A stretch of 63,621 bases of DNA. It comes from Nocardia sp. CNY236. Its GTDB lineage: Bacteria > Actinomycetota > Actinomycetes > Mycobacteriales > Mycobacteriaceae. Made by a program: the position numbers and the translations under genes. Numbering within the stretch: the stretch's first letter is position 1; the number at the start of each line of letters is the position of its first letter. The notes beneath the pieces were generated by a model. That model was not told the origin of the DNA. It was given only the letters and a program-made list of their open reading frames with translations, and did not search any database. Positions 1-8,690 of the stretch are shown here, piece by piece. The stretch covers positions 1 to 63,621 of the forward strand of contig NZ_AXVD01000028.1 of NCBI RefSeq assembly GCF_000482385.1, written 5' to 3'.

Positions 1-10
1 GGCCAAGACC

Positions 11-36
11 AACGACTGAAAACAACGACTGAAAAC
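11..36. repeat. Tandem 13-bp direct repeat
   Basis: AACGACTGAAAAC occurs twice head to tail (11-23 and 24-36). It is followed by two spaced TGGGTCAA motifs (about 43-50 and 69-76). Clustered short repeats of this kind are typical of IS21-type transposon ends, but no transposase gene is visible, so the assignment is an inference. Confidence 0.4.
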
Positions 37-308
37 CCAGGGTGGGTCAAGATTCCAGCGAACTGGCTGGGTCAACATTCGACCGACATTGACAACCGCG
101 CGCAACCGTAAACCCCGCCACCGACACATTCGTCGGAACGGCGTAGTACAGCAACATCAAGACTGGAAAGCCCAGCTCACGGAAGGCCGTCACCAGCCTT
201 CGATAGCCTTCCAAGGCCATCGCAAAAAGAGTCACGATTGGAGGTCGCCTGGACATCACGTCGATCCAGAATCGGTGCTGTCTCGTGTAAACCTGCAGTT
301 CACGAAGT

Positions 309-397
309 GTCTTCCCCACACGCGTGGGGGTGCACCGGACATCGAGGTGCCGGCATCCCGCGCGGCGGGGTCTTCCCCACACGCGTGGGGGTGCACC
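309..397. CRISPR. Orphan two-repeat CRISPR (type I-E-like repeat)
   Basis: Two identical 28-nt repeats lie at 309-336 and 370-397, separated by one 33-nt spacer (337-369). The repeat carries an internal palindrome, CCCCACACGCGTGGGG, and begins GTCTTCCCC, the form usual in actinobacterial type I-E arrays. The 61-nt period also fits type I-E. No cas gene is present in the window and no further repeat follows on either side, so this is a remnant or a detached mini-array. Orientation and function are unknown. Confidence 0.75.
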
Positions 398-465
398 TTG
401 TAGCCTTGTTGGCGCAGCACCCCGGCGATCCACTCGAGCGTGGCCGCATACTCGGTGAACACCAT
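398..465 (-). pseudogene. Helicase fragment next to the CRISPR repeat
   Basis: The complement encodes about 23 residues beginning MVFTEYAATLEWIAGVL, which resemble the motif region after the helicase-C start in SNF2-type helicases (VFTEYRDTLDWI... in typical members). The reading frame runs straight into the second CRISPR repeat, where similarity stops. The coding similarity is longer than one spacer, so it is not simply a spacer. I read it as a scrap of a disrupted helicase gene joined to the array by rearrangement. The match is by eye and short. Confidence 0.4.
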
Positions 466-760
466 CGCCGAACTCCCCGGCGAGACCCTCGATTGGTTCG
501 TGACCCGTTCCGAACCGCAACCTGGCGATCGCCGCGCGCACCTCCGGCGGAAATCCTACAGGCAGGTGACGCATCGCACGGCGATACCACGGAATGCGCT
601 GTGATGTAGCCGAATTTCGAACCCCCACAACCCCGGAAAACACTGGCGCCCGATCCCGGAAGGGGACATACCGCACCGAGAGCTACCGGCTCGCCGCAGC
701 GGCCTCCGCGCACATAGCTCGCTGGCTGGAACCCTGGCTACTCGACGTTGTCGATGTCCG

Positions 761-802
761 CATTCGGAGTCGACATACTCGACATTCGGAGTCAACATAC
801 TC
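761..802. repeat. Two 20-bp direct repeats, 22-bp period
   Basis: Two copies of a 20-bp unit starting CATTCGGAGT lie at 761-780 and 783-802 and differ at one position. Repeated motifs about two helical turns apart resemble transposase-binding repeats at IS21-family ends. Together with the repeats at 11-76 they could bound a lost element. Between 47 and 806 I see no convincing intact gene. Confidence 0.4.
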
Positions 803-847
803 GGCCTGCGGTACGGCGTCGGTTCGGTCGGGTCGGGGGGAGACAGG

Positions 848-1804
848 TCAGGTCATCTCCGGGTGCACTTCCCGTAGGAATGTGGCAAACCACCCTGCGG
901 TGCGGTGTTCGACGGGCATAGCGGCTGCCCCTTGTTCTGCTTCGGCTACCGCGTCGGTGGTGCGGCCGAGCAACGTGAGGACGACACCGCGGTGCACCGC
1001 CCAGAATCCGGCGGTGTACCAGTACCCGAAGGACGGCAGATCGATCCCGTCGGTCACGTCGGCCGCGGTTGCCGCGGCGGCCAGTGCTTTACCGGCCTTC
1101 CGGGATTCTCCTCGCATGGCCAGGATTTCGGCGCGTTGATGCAGGGCGTAGGCCGCGAGAATAGGATGCGCGCCGTCAACGCCGATCGCCGCGGCGGTGA
1201 GGTCGAGCGCCCGTGAGGTATCACCGCGACGTTGGGCAGTGAACGCGCGGAAACTCAGTGCGTGCGCCTGATGCGATCGGTCACCTGCTGTGCCGGCCAA
1301 GTCGGTGGCGTCCTGGAATGACCGGTCCGCCATGTGCGACTGTCCGGTGTCGTGCTCGAGCCACCCCCGGTAGATAGCGACCTCCGCAGCCACTGTCGCT
1401 GCTGCGTTTCCTCCGGTGCGTTCGGCGGCCAGGGCGCGGGCGATCTTGTCCAAGCCGCGCACCATCGGTGCCACTGTGTCAGGGCCGGTCGTGTCTTCTA
1501 GGTGCCGGGCACGTTCCAGGATCGCGGTGATGTCGTCGAGGCTGGATGCCCCGGCCCCGTGCGGGTCGTACATCGTGGTCTGGAGCCGCTGCGGATCTTC
1601 GCCCGGCAGTCCAAGCCCCGGGTCGTCGAGTACGCCGCGGTAGGCGTCCAGGACCGCTGCGGTGACAGGTCTGCGGCCGGTCTCTACCAGTGAGAGGTAT
1701 CCCGCTGTGAAGTGAATCCTCGTGGCCATGGTGCGCAGCCCGATCCCGGCTGTGATGCGCAGGTCGCGCAACAGCCCGCCGGATATCTCTGCATTGGAAA
1801 ACAT
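848..1804 (-). CDS. XRE-family regulator with TPR-like C-terminus
   Basis: A 318-residue protein. Residues 1-60 hold an XRE helix-turn-helix (LRDLRITAGIGLRTMATRIH followed by YLSLVETGRRPVT). The remainder is an alpha-helical, alanine-rich TPR-like region of the kind seen in many actinomycete cytoplasmic regulators. The ATG at 1804 places the HTH at the very N-terminus. It is divergent from a non-coding or small-ORF stretch and has no co-transcribed partner. The ligand and target are unknown. Confidence 0.8.
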   Translation of the reverse strand: MFSNAEISGGLLRDLRITAGIGLRTMATRIHFTAGYLSLVETGRRPVTAAVLDAYRGVLDDPGLGLPGEDPQRLQTTMYDPHGAGASSLDDITAILERARHLEDTTGPDTVAPMVRGLDKIARALAAERTGGNAAATVAAEVAIYRGWLEHDTGQSHMADRSFQDATDLAGTAGDRSHQAHALSFRAFTAQRRGDTSRALDLTAAAIGVDGAHPILAAYALHQRAEILAMRGESRKAGKALAAAATAADVTDGIDLPSFGYWYTAGFWAVHRGVVLTLLGRTTDAVAEAEQGAAAMPVEHRTAGWFATFLREVHPEMT

Positions 1805-2424
1805 GGGTAAACAGTATGACCGCTCCGTGACTCATGCTGGGCGAAAAGACTTCTCATAGCCCTACTATCGGGTCGACCCCGACCCCCTGGTGGAAGCGCC
1901 AGCCATTCTGCTGAGGTCGGGGGTGCAGGGGTGTGCAGTGGTCGGGGAATTGCTGCGGGCAATCGCGCTCGTTCGTAAGGACGCACAGTGACGACGTGGA
2001 CGTGCACAAGGTGGCGGAACATCACGCCGACCGACTGGCGTGGACGGTGTGCCTCGATACCGGGCCGCTGGCGTCCGCGCTCATTGTGGCCGGCGCCGTA
2101 ACGGAGCATGGGGCAATGGTCTACCGCTGCCCATCATCGAGCTGCGACCGGTCCCGATCCCGGTAAATGCGGAACGCTGCCGACCTACGTGTCCAGGTCG
2201 GCAGCGATAGTCCGAATCTGCGATTTCAACAGCAGGTAGAGCACGGAATCCAGTTTTGCTCAGAGATATTGCGCGGCCATTGCGGTGGATGCGTCAGGGG
2301 AGCGGAACGGTCCTTCGGCTCACCCCGGACAATCCGCCCACTACGCGATTCGTCCCGTGTAGTGATCTCGCCTTCAGCGCTACGGCACTCCGGACTCCAT
2401 GCCTACCATCGTATTGTCGCCCGA
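1805..2424. other. Intergenic stretch, possible small ORF
   Basis: No confident gene. A plus-strand frame from GTG 1996 to 2166 encodes 56 residues (VDVHKVAEHHADRLAW...) with protein-like composition but no good ribosome site. A different frame starts at GTG 1988 behind AAGGA and gives only 37 residues. The rest appears empty. Confidence 0.25.
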
Positions 2425-3300
2425 TTATCCGACGCGATTCAGGGTCAGCCGGTACAGATTGGCGTGGCCGTGCTCGAACTGGCGTACCGATGCGGCGAGA
2501 TACCGCTCGAATTGGTCGCACCGCTCCTGGCCGACGAGCGCAATCGCTTGTTCCCGGTTTTCGTGCAGCCGTTGAAGCCATGCGGTGCAGGTTCGAGCAT
2601 AATCGTTGCGGTCGTTACGGATTCGTTGGATTTCGAAGTACCGCTCGCATGCACGAGCGAGTTCCGACAGCTTCGGCAGGTCTGATTCGGGGAAGATGTG
2701 TTGGGCAATGAACAGCATGTCCTCGGCGCCCTGCTGGTCGAGGGGGCTGTTGCCTTTGCCGATCGTCTGCAACGACAGCGCTCCACCCGGGGCGAGCCAC
2801 TGGTGGCAGGATTCGAAGAATCGCCGATAGGCTGCGATTTTGTCCTCGCGTTTCCAACCGAACTTCACGAAGTGTTCCAACGCGCCGATCGAGATGATGC
2901 CGTCGACGGGTTCCGTCGGTGCGTAGTCGGCCCAGTCCTGGACTGCGACCTGAATTCTTTGTTCTCCTAGAGATTTGACGTAGTTCGCCTGAGAAGGGCT
3001 CAATGTCAGGCCCATCGCGCTGGACGCATCGTGTGTTGTCAGCGCGCGGGTCATCGCCGAGCCCCAGCCGCAGCCGATGTCGAGCAGTCGACCGCCCGTC
3101 CGAGGCAAACATGCAGAGAGTAAATAGTCGAGCTTGCGAAGCTGAGCCGATTCGAGATCGTCGTGTTCCTGTGACTCCCACAGGGCACAGGAATAGGTCA
3201 TCGTCGGGTCGAGCCAGAGTCGGTAGAAGCTGGTGTCTACGTCGTAGTGATGCTGGATCGCTTCGCTGGAAGCACCTCGTTCGAGACTCTCGGTCGTCAT
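2425..3300 (-). CDS. CFA/mycolic-acid-type SAM methyltransferase
   Basis: Class I S-adenosylmethionine-dependent methyltransferase of the cyclopropane-fatty-acyl-phospholipid synthase family, which modifies lipid acyl chains or small molecules. Visible signatures are the N-terminal EAIQHHYDVDTSFYRLWLD segment, the SAM-binding motif LLDIGCGWGS and the acidic LTLSPSQ stretch after it. Length from the ATG at 3300 is 291 residues, close to the family norm. In-frame starts also exist at 3333 and 3366 and none has a strong ribosome site. It stands alone and its substrate cannot be inferred from context. Confidence 0.8.
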   Translation of the reverse strand: MTTESLERGASSEAIQHHYDVDTSFYRLWLDPTMTYSCALWESQEHDDLESAQLRKLDYLLSACLPRTGGRLLDIGCGWGSAMTRALTTHDASSAMGLTLSPSQANYVKSLGEQRIQVAVQDWADYAPTEPVDGIISIGALEHFVKFGWKREDKIAAYRRFFESCHQWLAPGGALSLQTIGKGNSPLDQQGAEDMLFIAQHIFPESDLPKLSELARACERYFEIQRIRNDRNDYARTCTAWLQRLHENREQAIALVGQERCDQFERYLAASVRQFEHGHANLYRLTLNRVG

Positions 3301-3985
3301 TGGCTGGTACCCCACTTGTGATTGGTTGGCCATCAGCGTTTCGGCGAAGAGTTCGACATCGCGCACAGCTCGGTCGCCGTTGCCGGGTCGCCGAATCAGG
3401 AATTCAGATCGAGTTGGATGTCACCAAATCGTCTTCCGTCGACGCCACCTGCTTTGCGGTCTCGTTCTATATGCCGCCCAGGATCCAATTTCCGTCACCA
3501 TTCGCACATATGTCGTGACGTCGATTTTGGAGATCGACTTATCGTACCCGAGCCACTGCGCTGAGCGCGTGGGGTTGAGACGAAAGACCCGGCTCCTGCT
3601 GCCATGGCATATGTTCCATCAGCGGCTACACCTGGCCTACTGGCCAATAGCGGCTCCAAACGTATCGCGGTACCGGTGTAGGCGCGCTCTGCCATTCGGC
3701 GACTTGGGGCGCCGAGCCCCCACGGCAGGGGCCGCTAACGGCCTGGGTGCGCTACGCACGCCGTGGAGGATGGCTTCACCGACGAAGACGCGAGGTTCGG
3801 GTAGTTCCGCAGCTTCCCAAACCATCGTTCTGAACCTACCCTGAGTCATGAATATTGTTGTTGGGCAGAGTATTTCAGCAGGAACACGTAGTCTGTGCGC
3901 TGCGTTGATTTCGAGCCGCCGGCGGTGGCTGGAGCGACAGGGAAATAGAGCGCCGCGCGCCGCGGTGCGGACATGAGGGGCGTCG
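3301..3985. other. Intergenic stretch without a confident gene
   Basis: About 680 bases separate the methyltransferase from the broken helicase gene. A minus-strand frame ending at 3637 (70 residues from MTQGRFRTMVWEA) is the only frame with protein-like composition, and I recognise nothing in it. No tRNA, terminator or repeat is evident. Confidence 0.3.
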
Positions 3986-6402
3986 ATGCTCGATCCACGG
4001 GTTGTCGCGATCGTTATCCGTCGGCGAGAAGGCGGGGGTGCTGAGGACAAGACCTTGGCGATTACCGAATACGAACCGGGATCCGAGCGGGTCCGGGTGC
4101 GGTTCGGCGGGTCCAAGGACTACATGTTCGGGCGGAAGCGAGTGACGATACTCGACCGACCTGCAGCGGTGCCCCTGGCTCCGCGAGCACGGTTGTTCGT
4201 CGACGGATCGTCACGGGACGCGACCGAAGCCTATCTGTTCACCGGCCCGCCGGAGGCGGGATCGTGGTGGCAACTCGAGTTCATCCATCCGGCGAGCGCT
4301 TTGTCCCGCATTCTCGAGCAGGCGCCGATCGAACCCCGGCCGGATGCCGACGTACCGCTGCCGGTGTACCCGTTCCGCACCAACATCAGCCAGAGCGAGG
4401 CGGTGGACAATGCGTTGCGGTATCCGGTCTCGGTGATCGACGACCCACCCGGAACTGGGAAGACGCAGGCGATCCTCAATATCATCGCCTCGATCATCTG
4501 TCGTCGTGACATGACGGTGGGGGTGGTCTCGTTCAACAACTCCGCGGTCGACAACGTTGTCGAGAAGCTCACCAAGGAGGGCTTCGGGATGGTGGCGGCC
4601 AATCTGGGGCGCGCCGAAAAGCGGCAGGAGTTCTTCGACGGTCAGGGGGCACGCAATGCGGCAATCGACGCGATGCTGGGTGCCGGTTCAGCGCCCGCCG
4701 CGGATACCGCGGATGCACTCGGCGCGGTGAGCCGGCGACTGGCGGCACTGCTGGAACAGGATCGCCAGCGTGCCGAGCTGCGCAACCAACTGCACGCCTA
4801 CCGGCTGGAACAACGACACTTCGCGTCGTTCTTCGACCGCCATGAGGTACCGGATGTCGACGCGTTGCCTCTGCTGCGCCGCTACAGTGCGGGCAAACTA
4901 CTCGACTTCATCGCCGACACCGATCCCCGCTGGATCCGCGACCGTGGCTGGGGCCGCATGGTCGACACGATGAACCGATACTTCAAGTACCGGGCGCTGC
5001 GTAAGGTCGCACGCTCTACACCTGGCGGTACCGGAAAGACTTCGGGCAGTTCACCCACGACTACCCGCTGATCCTGAGCACGTGTCACTCGCTCCAGAAC
5101 AGCATCGGCCCCTCGGCGCTACTGGACTACCTGATCATCGATGAAGCGTCACAGGTGGATCTGGTGACAGTGAGCCCGGCACTTGCCTGTGCACGCAACG
5201 TCATCGTGGTCGGCGACCTGCGCCAGCTGCCTCCGGTCGCGAACGACCTCACCGGTGTTCCTCCGGCGCCCGACCCGGTCTTCGACTACCGGCGCAGCAT
5301 CCTGTCCTCGGTCATCGAACGGTACGGCGATCGATTGCCCCGGGTGATGCTGCGTGAACACTACCGGTGCGATCCGGACATCATCGAGTTCTGCAATCGC
5401 GCGTTCTACGACGGTCTGCTGGTTCCCTATACGCGCAGCACCCCCGGGGTCGCGCCGATGACCGTGGTGCGAACCGCCCCGGGCAACCATATGCGCCGTA
5501 CCTACGGCGACGACAACCCGAAGTCGAGCGGGCGCAGCAACCAGCGAGAGATCGACGTGATCCTGCACGAGGTCCTCCCGTGGATTTCCGCCGATATCTC
5601 ACCGGACGAGGTCGGGATCACCACTCCATATCGCCGTCAGGCCGACAAAGCTAGCGACGCCTTGATCGAGGCCGTCGAGTCCGACACCGTGCACCGATTC
5701 CAAGGCAGAGAAAAGGACGCGGTCGTCATGACCACCGTGCTCGACGACACCCGCAGCGGCCAGAAAGCACTGAAATTCGCCGACGATCCGCAATTGATCA
5801 ATGTGGCCGTATCTCGGGCGAAACGCGTGTTCGTTCTGGTGACACATCCATCCGAGCTGCCGGCAAGCCGGTACCTCCGCGATCTGATCGGCTAAATCAG
5901 GTATCGGAACCCGAACCACCCGGTTGTCGACAGCGACGTGGTGTCGATCTTCGACCTGCTCTACACCGACTACACCCACCGCCGACGCACGCACCCACGA
6001 ATCGGGTGGGGGCGTACCGAGTGGGAGTCCGAAGACATCGCCCTCGCGATGCTGGAAGCGATACTCGCTGAACCCGGTCGCGGCCACTTGGGGATACATC
6101 GACAGGTATACCTGCGAAATATGTTCCTGCACAATAGGAACCGACTCGACGCACGACACCGCGAGTTCATCCAGAACCGGTCGTCGTTCGACTTCGTCAT
6201 CTACAACCGGATCACCAACGAGAACATGTGCGCCATCGAAGTGGACGGACACAGCACCCATGAAGCAAATCCGGAGCAGCGTGCGCGTGACGAGTTGAAG
6301 GACGAAATCTGCCGTCGCTACAACTTCGGGATCCTGCGACTGCCGACCACCGGGAGTGGCGAAGCCGCCCAGGTCCGTAGATTCCTCGACCGGCGAACCT
6401 GA
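3986..6402 (+). pseudogene. Superfamily I DNA helicase, disrupted
   Basis: Three collinear pieces of one large helicase. Piece one (3986 to about 5010) has Walker A PPGTGKT at residues 154-160. Piece two, in another frame from about 5011, has the DEAS Walker B (LIIDEASQVDL), VVGDLRQLPPV, REHYRC and a C-terminal FQGREKDAV...NVAVSRAKR. An in-frame TAA at 5893-5895 separates it from piece three (to 6402), which resembles the C-terminal nuclease-like/DUF2726-type domain with IEVDGHSTHE. The join near 5010 puts KYRALRKVAR directly before TLYTWRYRKDFG. Homologues usually have more sequence there, so a deletion may accompany the frameshift. Such helicases are common in phage-defence islands. Confidence 0.8.
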
Positions 6403-6568
6403 AACGTGCAAGCGGCCGACGCTGGACGGTATCGGGAGTCGGTGCGCCATGCGTTGGTCGGCTCGGAGGGTTCCAGGTATCTCGGGAGGTGATGACCGCG
6501 GCGACCCCGCCAGGGAGTGTGCGCGATGGTTGCGGGCGCGATTCGACGTGTGGACTGGACGAGCGACA

Positions 6569-7153
6569 ATGATCGCTATGGCAGCAGCACGGGGACGGCC
6601 CCGCACCGACGGTATTACCGGGGCAATCTTGTCCGCGACCCTCGAGACCATCGCCGAGGAGGGATTCGGCTCGGTGACGATGGACGCGGTCGCTGCCCGC
6701 TCCGGGGTGAGCAAGCCGACGATCTACCGTCGATGGACGACCAAGCAGGAAATGATCGATGCGGCGCTGCGCACCCACATCACGGAGCTGACGGTTCCCG
6801 ATCTGGGCAGCTTTCGCGCGGAACTGGATTGGCTGCTCACCCGCCGCGCAGCCGAATATTGCAAACCTGGGACCTATCGGATCATCGCCGGCATCCTCGG
6901 CGCAGCCAGCGAAGACGACGCGCTGCGTCAGGCCACCCGACGTGAGAGTGCCGTGCTGTTGAAACAGACCACACAGGTTGTACGCCGGGGCATCGATCGT
7001 GGCGAGTTGGCGGCCGACACCGACGTGCGCACCGTGGTCACCATGATCGGCGCGCCGCTGCTCTTCCGGCTGATCGCGGAGCTGGAAGAGCCCGACGAAA
7101 CCCTGGTGGCGGGCGTCGTAGACGCCATCGTTCGAGGGTTTGCACCCAGCTGA
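6569..7153 (+). CDS. TetR-family repressor
   Basis: A 194-residue TetR regulator. The N-terminal HTH is clear (GFGSVTMDAVAARSGVSKPT, then IYRRWTTKQEM) and an all-helical ligand domain follows. The start at 6569 is chosen because the HTH begins about 15 residues later. ATG 6578 is an alternative. The gene ends 83 bp before the TauD-type dioxygenase at 7236, and the gap holds a 30-bp AT-rich palindrome that should be its operator. It therefore probably represses the dioxygenase and possibly itself. Confidence 0.85.
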   Translation: MIAMAAARGRPRTDGITGAILSATLETIAEEGFGSVTMDAVAARSGVSKPTIYRRWTTKQEMIDAALRTHITELTVPDLGSFRAELDWLLTRRAAEYCKPGTYRIIAGILGAASEDDALRQATRRESAVLLKQTTQVVRRGIDRGELAADTDVRTVVTMIGAPLLFRLIAELEEPDETLVAGVVDAIVRGFAPS

Positions 7154-7194
7154 AATTAAGAGTTCGATCAGAAAGCCGCGAATACGGCAAAACC

Positions 7195-7224
7195 CAATTA
7201 CAATACTAATCAGTATCGTAATTG
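7195..7224. promoter_or_regulatory. TetR-type palindromic operator
   Basis: Imperfect 30-bp inverted repeat with arms CAATTACAATAC and GTATCGTAATTG (11 of 12 positions pair) around a 6-bp centre. It is strikingly AT-rich for this genome. It ends two bases before the GGAGGAG ribosome site of the dioxygenase, so a bound repressor would block that promoter or leader. Confidence 0.7.
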
Positions 7225-7235
7225 AAGGAGGAGCC

Positions 7236-8132
7236 ATGACCGCGATGCCCCGGCTGATGCAGCCCGGTCCTCGAACCCTCAACCGCCTGCCCGCCGATGT
7301 CGACGCCAAACCCTACGAGCGATTCGACGTCCACCCGGTCACCCCACATATCGGTGCCGAGATCACCGGGGTCGAGTTGGCCAGCACCATCGACGACGAG
7401 CTGGCCACCGAATTGCGCCGGGCGCTACGCGAATGGAAGGTGATCTTCTTCCGCGACCAGCACACGCTGACCCCCGAGCGCCAACTGGAGTTCGCGAAAC
7501 TGTGGGGTGAACCAGAAACCAACCCCTTCTTCCCGACGGGGGACAGTGTCACGGTCTCGCGGCTGGCCAAGGACGCACAAGCCATCGGAACAGAGAACTT
7601 GTGGCACAGTGACCACTCCTTCTTGGCCGCGCCGGCCAAGTGCTCGGTGCTTCGCGCCATCGAGATCCCGCCCGCCGGCGGGGACACGATATGGACAGAT
7701 ATGTCGGCTGTCTACGACAACCTCCGCGGGGACATCAAGGAACGTATCGAAGGCCGCATCGCCATCCACGATTGGATCCAGAGTTGGGGTGCGCTGATGA
7801 CACCGGAGCGCAAGGCCGAACTCCGCAAGACCATGCCGCAGGTCCAACACCCGGTCATCGCCCGGCACCCGGAGACCGGACGCAAGCTGCTCTACGTCAA
7901 CGAGCCGTTCACCACCGAAATCATTGGGATACCCACCGAAGAAAACGCCGCACTGGTGGAATACCTGGTGCTGCAAGCACGTATCCCGGAATACCAGGTC
8001 CGGTTCCGCTGGGAACCCAACTCCGTCGCGGTCTGGGACAACATCGCCACCCAGCACTACGCGGTCAACGACTACTACCCCCAGCGCCGTGTGATGGAAC
8101 GCGTCGCGATTGCAGGCGTTCCTCTGCACTGA
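7236..8132 (+). CDS. TauD/TfdA-family Fe(II)/2-oxoglutarate dioxygenase
   Basis: A 298-residue dioxygenase. It should couple 2-oxoglutarate decarboxylation to hydroxylation, often of sulfonates, sulfate esters or aryloxy acids. The iron triad is visible as H124-S-D126 (LWHSDHSF) and H274 (TQHYAVNDYYPQRR), and the 2-oxoglutarate-binding arginine lies at about 284-285. The start is fixed by GGAGGAG eight bases upstream of ATG 7236. It lies behind its presumed TetR repressor and operator. The substrate is not determinable. Confidence 0.85.
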   Translation: MTAMPRLMQPGPRTLNRLPADVDAKPYERFDVHPVTPHIGAEITGVELASTIDDELATELRRALREWKVIFFRDQHTLTPERQLEFAKLWGEPETNPFFPTGDSVTVSRLAKDAQAIGTENLWHSDHSFLAAPAKCSVLRAIEIPPAGGDTIWTDMSAVYDNLRGDIKERIEGRIAIHDWIQSWGALMTPERKAELRKTMPQVQHPVIARHPETGRKLLYVNEPFTTEIIGIPTEENAALVEYLVLQARIPEYQVRFRWEPNSVAVWDNIATQHYAVNDYYPQRRVMERVAIAGVPLH

Positions 8133-8690
8133 ACGCCATTCGCCAGCGCCGACGCTGGGGGTGACGTGGCCCCGGCTCATCCGGTGAAGAACGAACGGCC
8201 GCTTCCCCTTTCGTTGTCATCGGCGGTCACGCCACCAGCGAAGGACCGCGCCCGCCGCGCCACCGGACGCTTGGGGTCGGAGGGTCGATGCTGCCCAGAT
8301 GAATTTCGCTGATGACGCTTCGACCGAAAACACGACCCCAACGCCTTCGGTGAGCACGAACGCCTGGGATGATCACCGTCGTCTGGTGAACGTGATCACA
8401 ACTGCACCGCCCTGGAAATCGGTGCTCCCTTCGACGGTGGCCTGCTGCGGTGGAGAAGGGGGCCACCGTTGGAGGTACTACGGTTCACCGACGCGCATGG
8501 TCAGGGTTACCGATCGGGCGCAAGAAAGTTCGTGAGCGGGATGGTCCTTCGCCCCGCAGCTGTGGCACCAAGCGCTGCACGACCACTCCGACCGTGTCAT
8601 CAACTCGATTGCATGTGCTCACGGCGACAAGGAAGATATCTGGTCGACGCCCCGACGGCAGGTGCGAACTTCGAGATTCCAGGAGAATTG
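8133..8690. other. Intergenic stretch with a transposase scrap
   Basis: No intact gene. Around 8462-8510 the plus strand reads LEVLRFTDAHGQGYR and shares the 16-mer CTACGGTTCACCGACG with the IS1380-type transposase gene at 32.7 kb, so a short IS1380 relic is likely. The region leading into tyrS shows no T-box or other leader that I can support. Confidence 0.35.

Noticed and set aside
398..430. A second CRISPR spacer after the last repeat
   Set aside because: The coding similarity to a helicase continues well beyond 33 nt and no third repeat follows, so it is flanking sequence rather than a spacer.
594..625. tRNA-like TTCGAACCCCC string
   Set aside because: No acceptor or anticodon stem of suitable spacing surrounds it.
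8520..8690. Possible T-box or attenuator leader before tyrS
   Set aside because: Only a short TGTGGCACC-like string was seen. No specifier stem, antiterminator or terminator pairing could be recognised.
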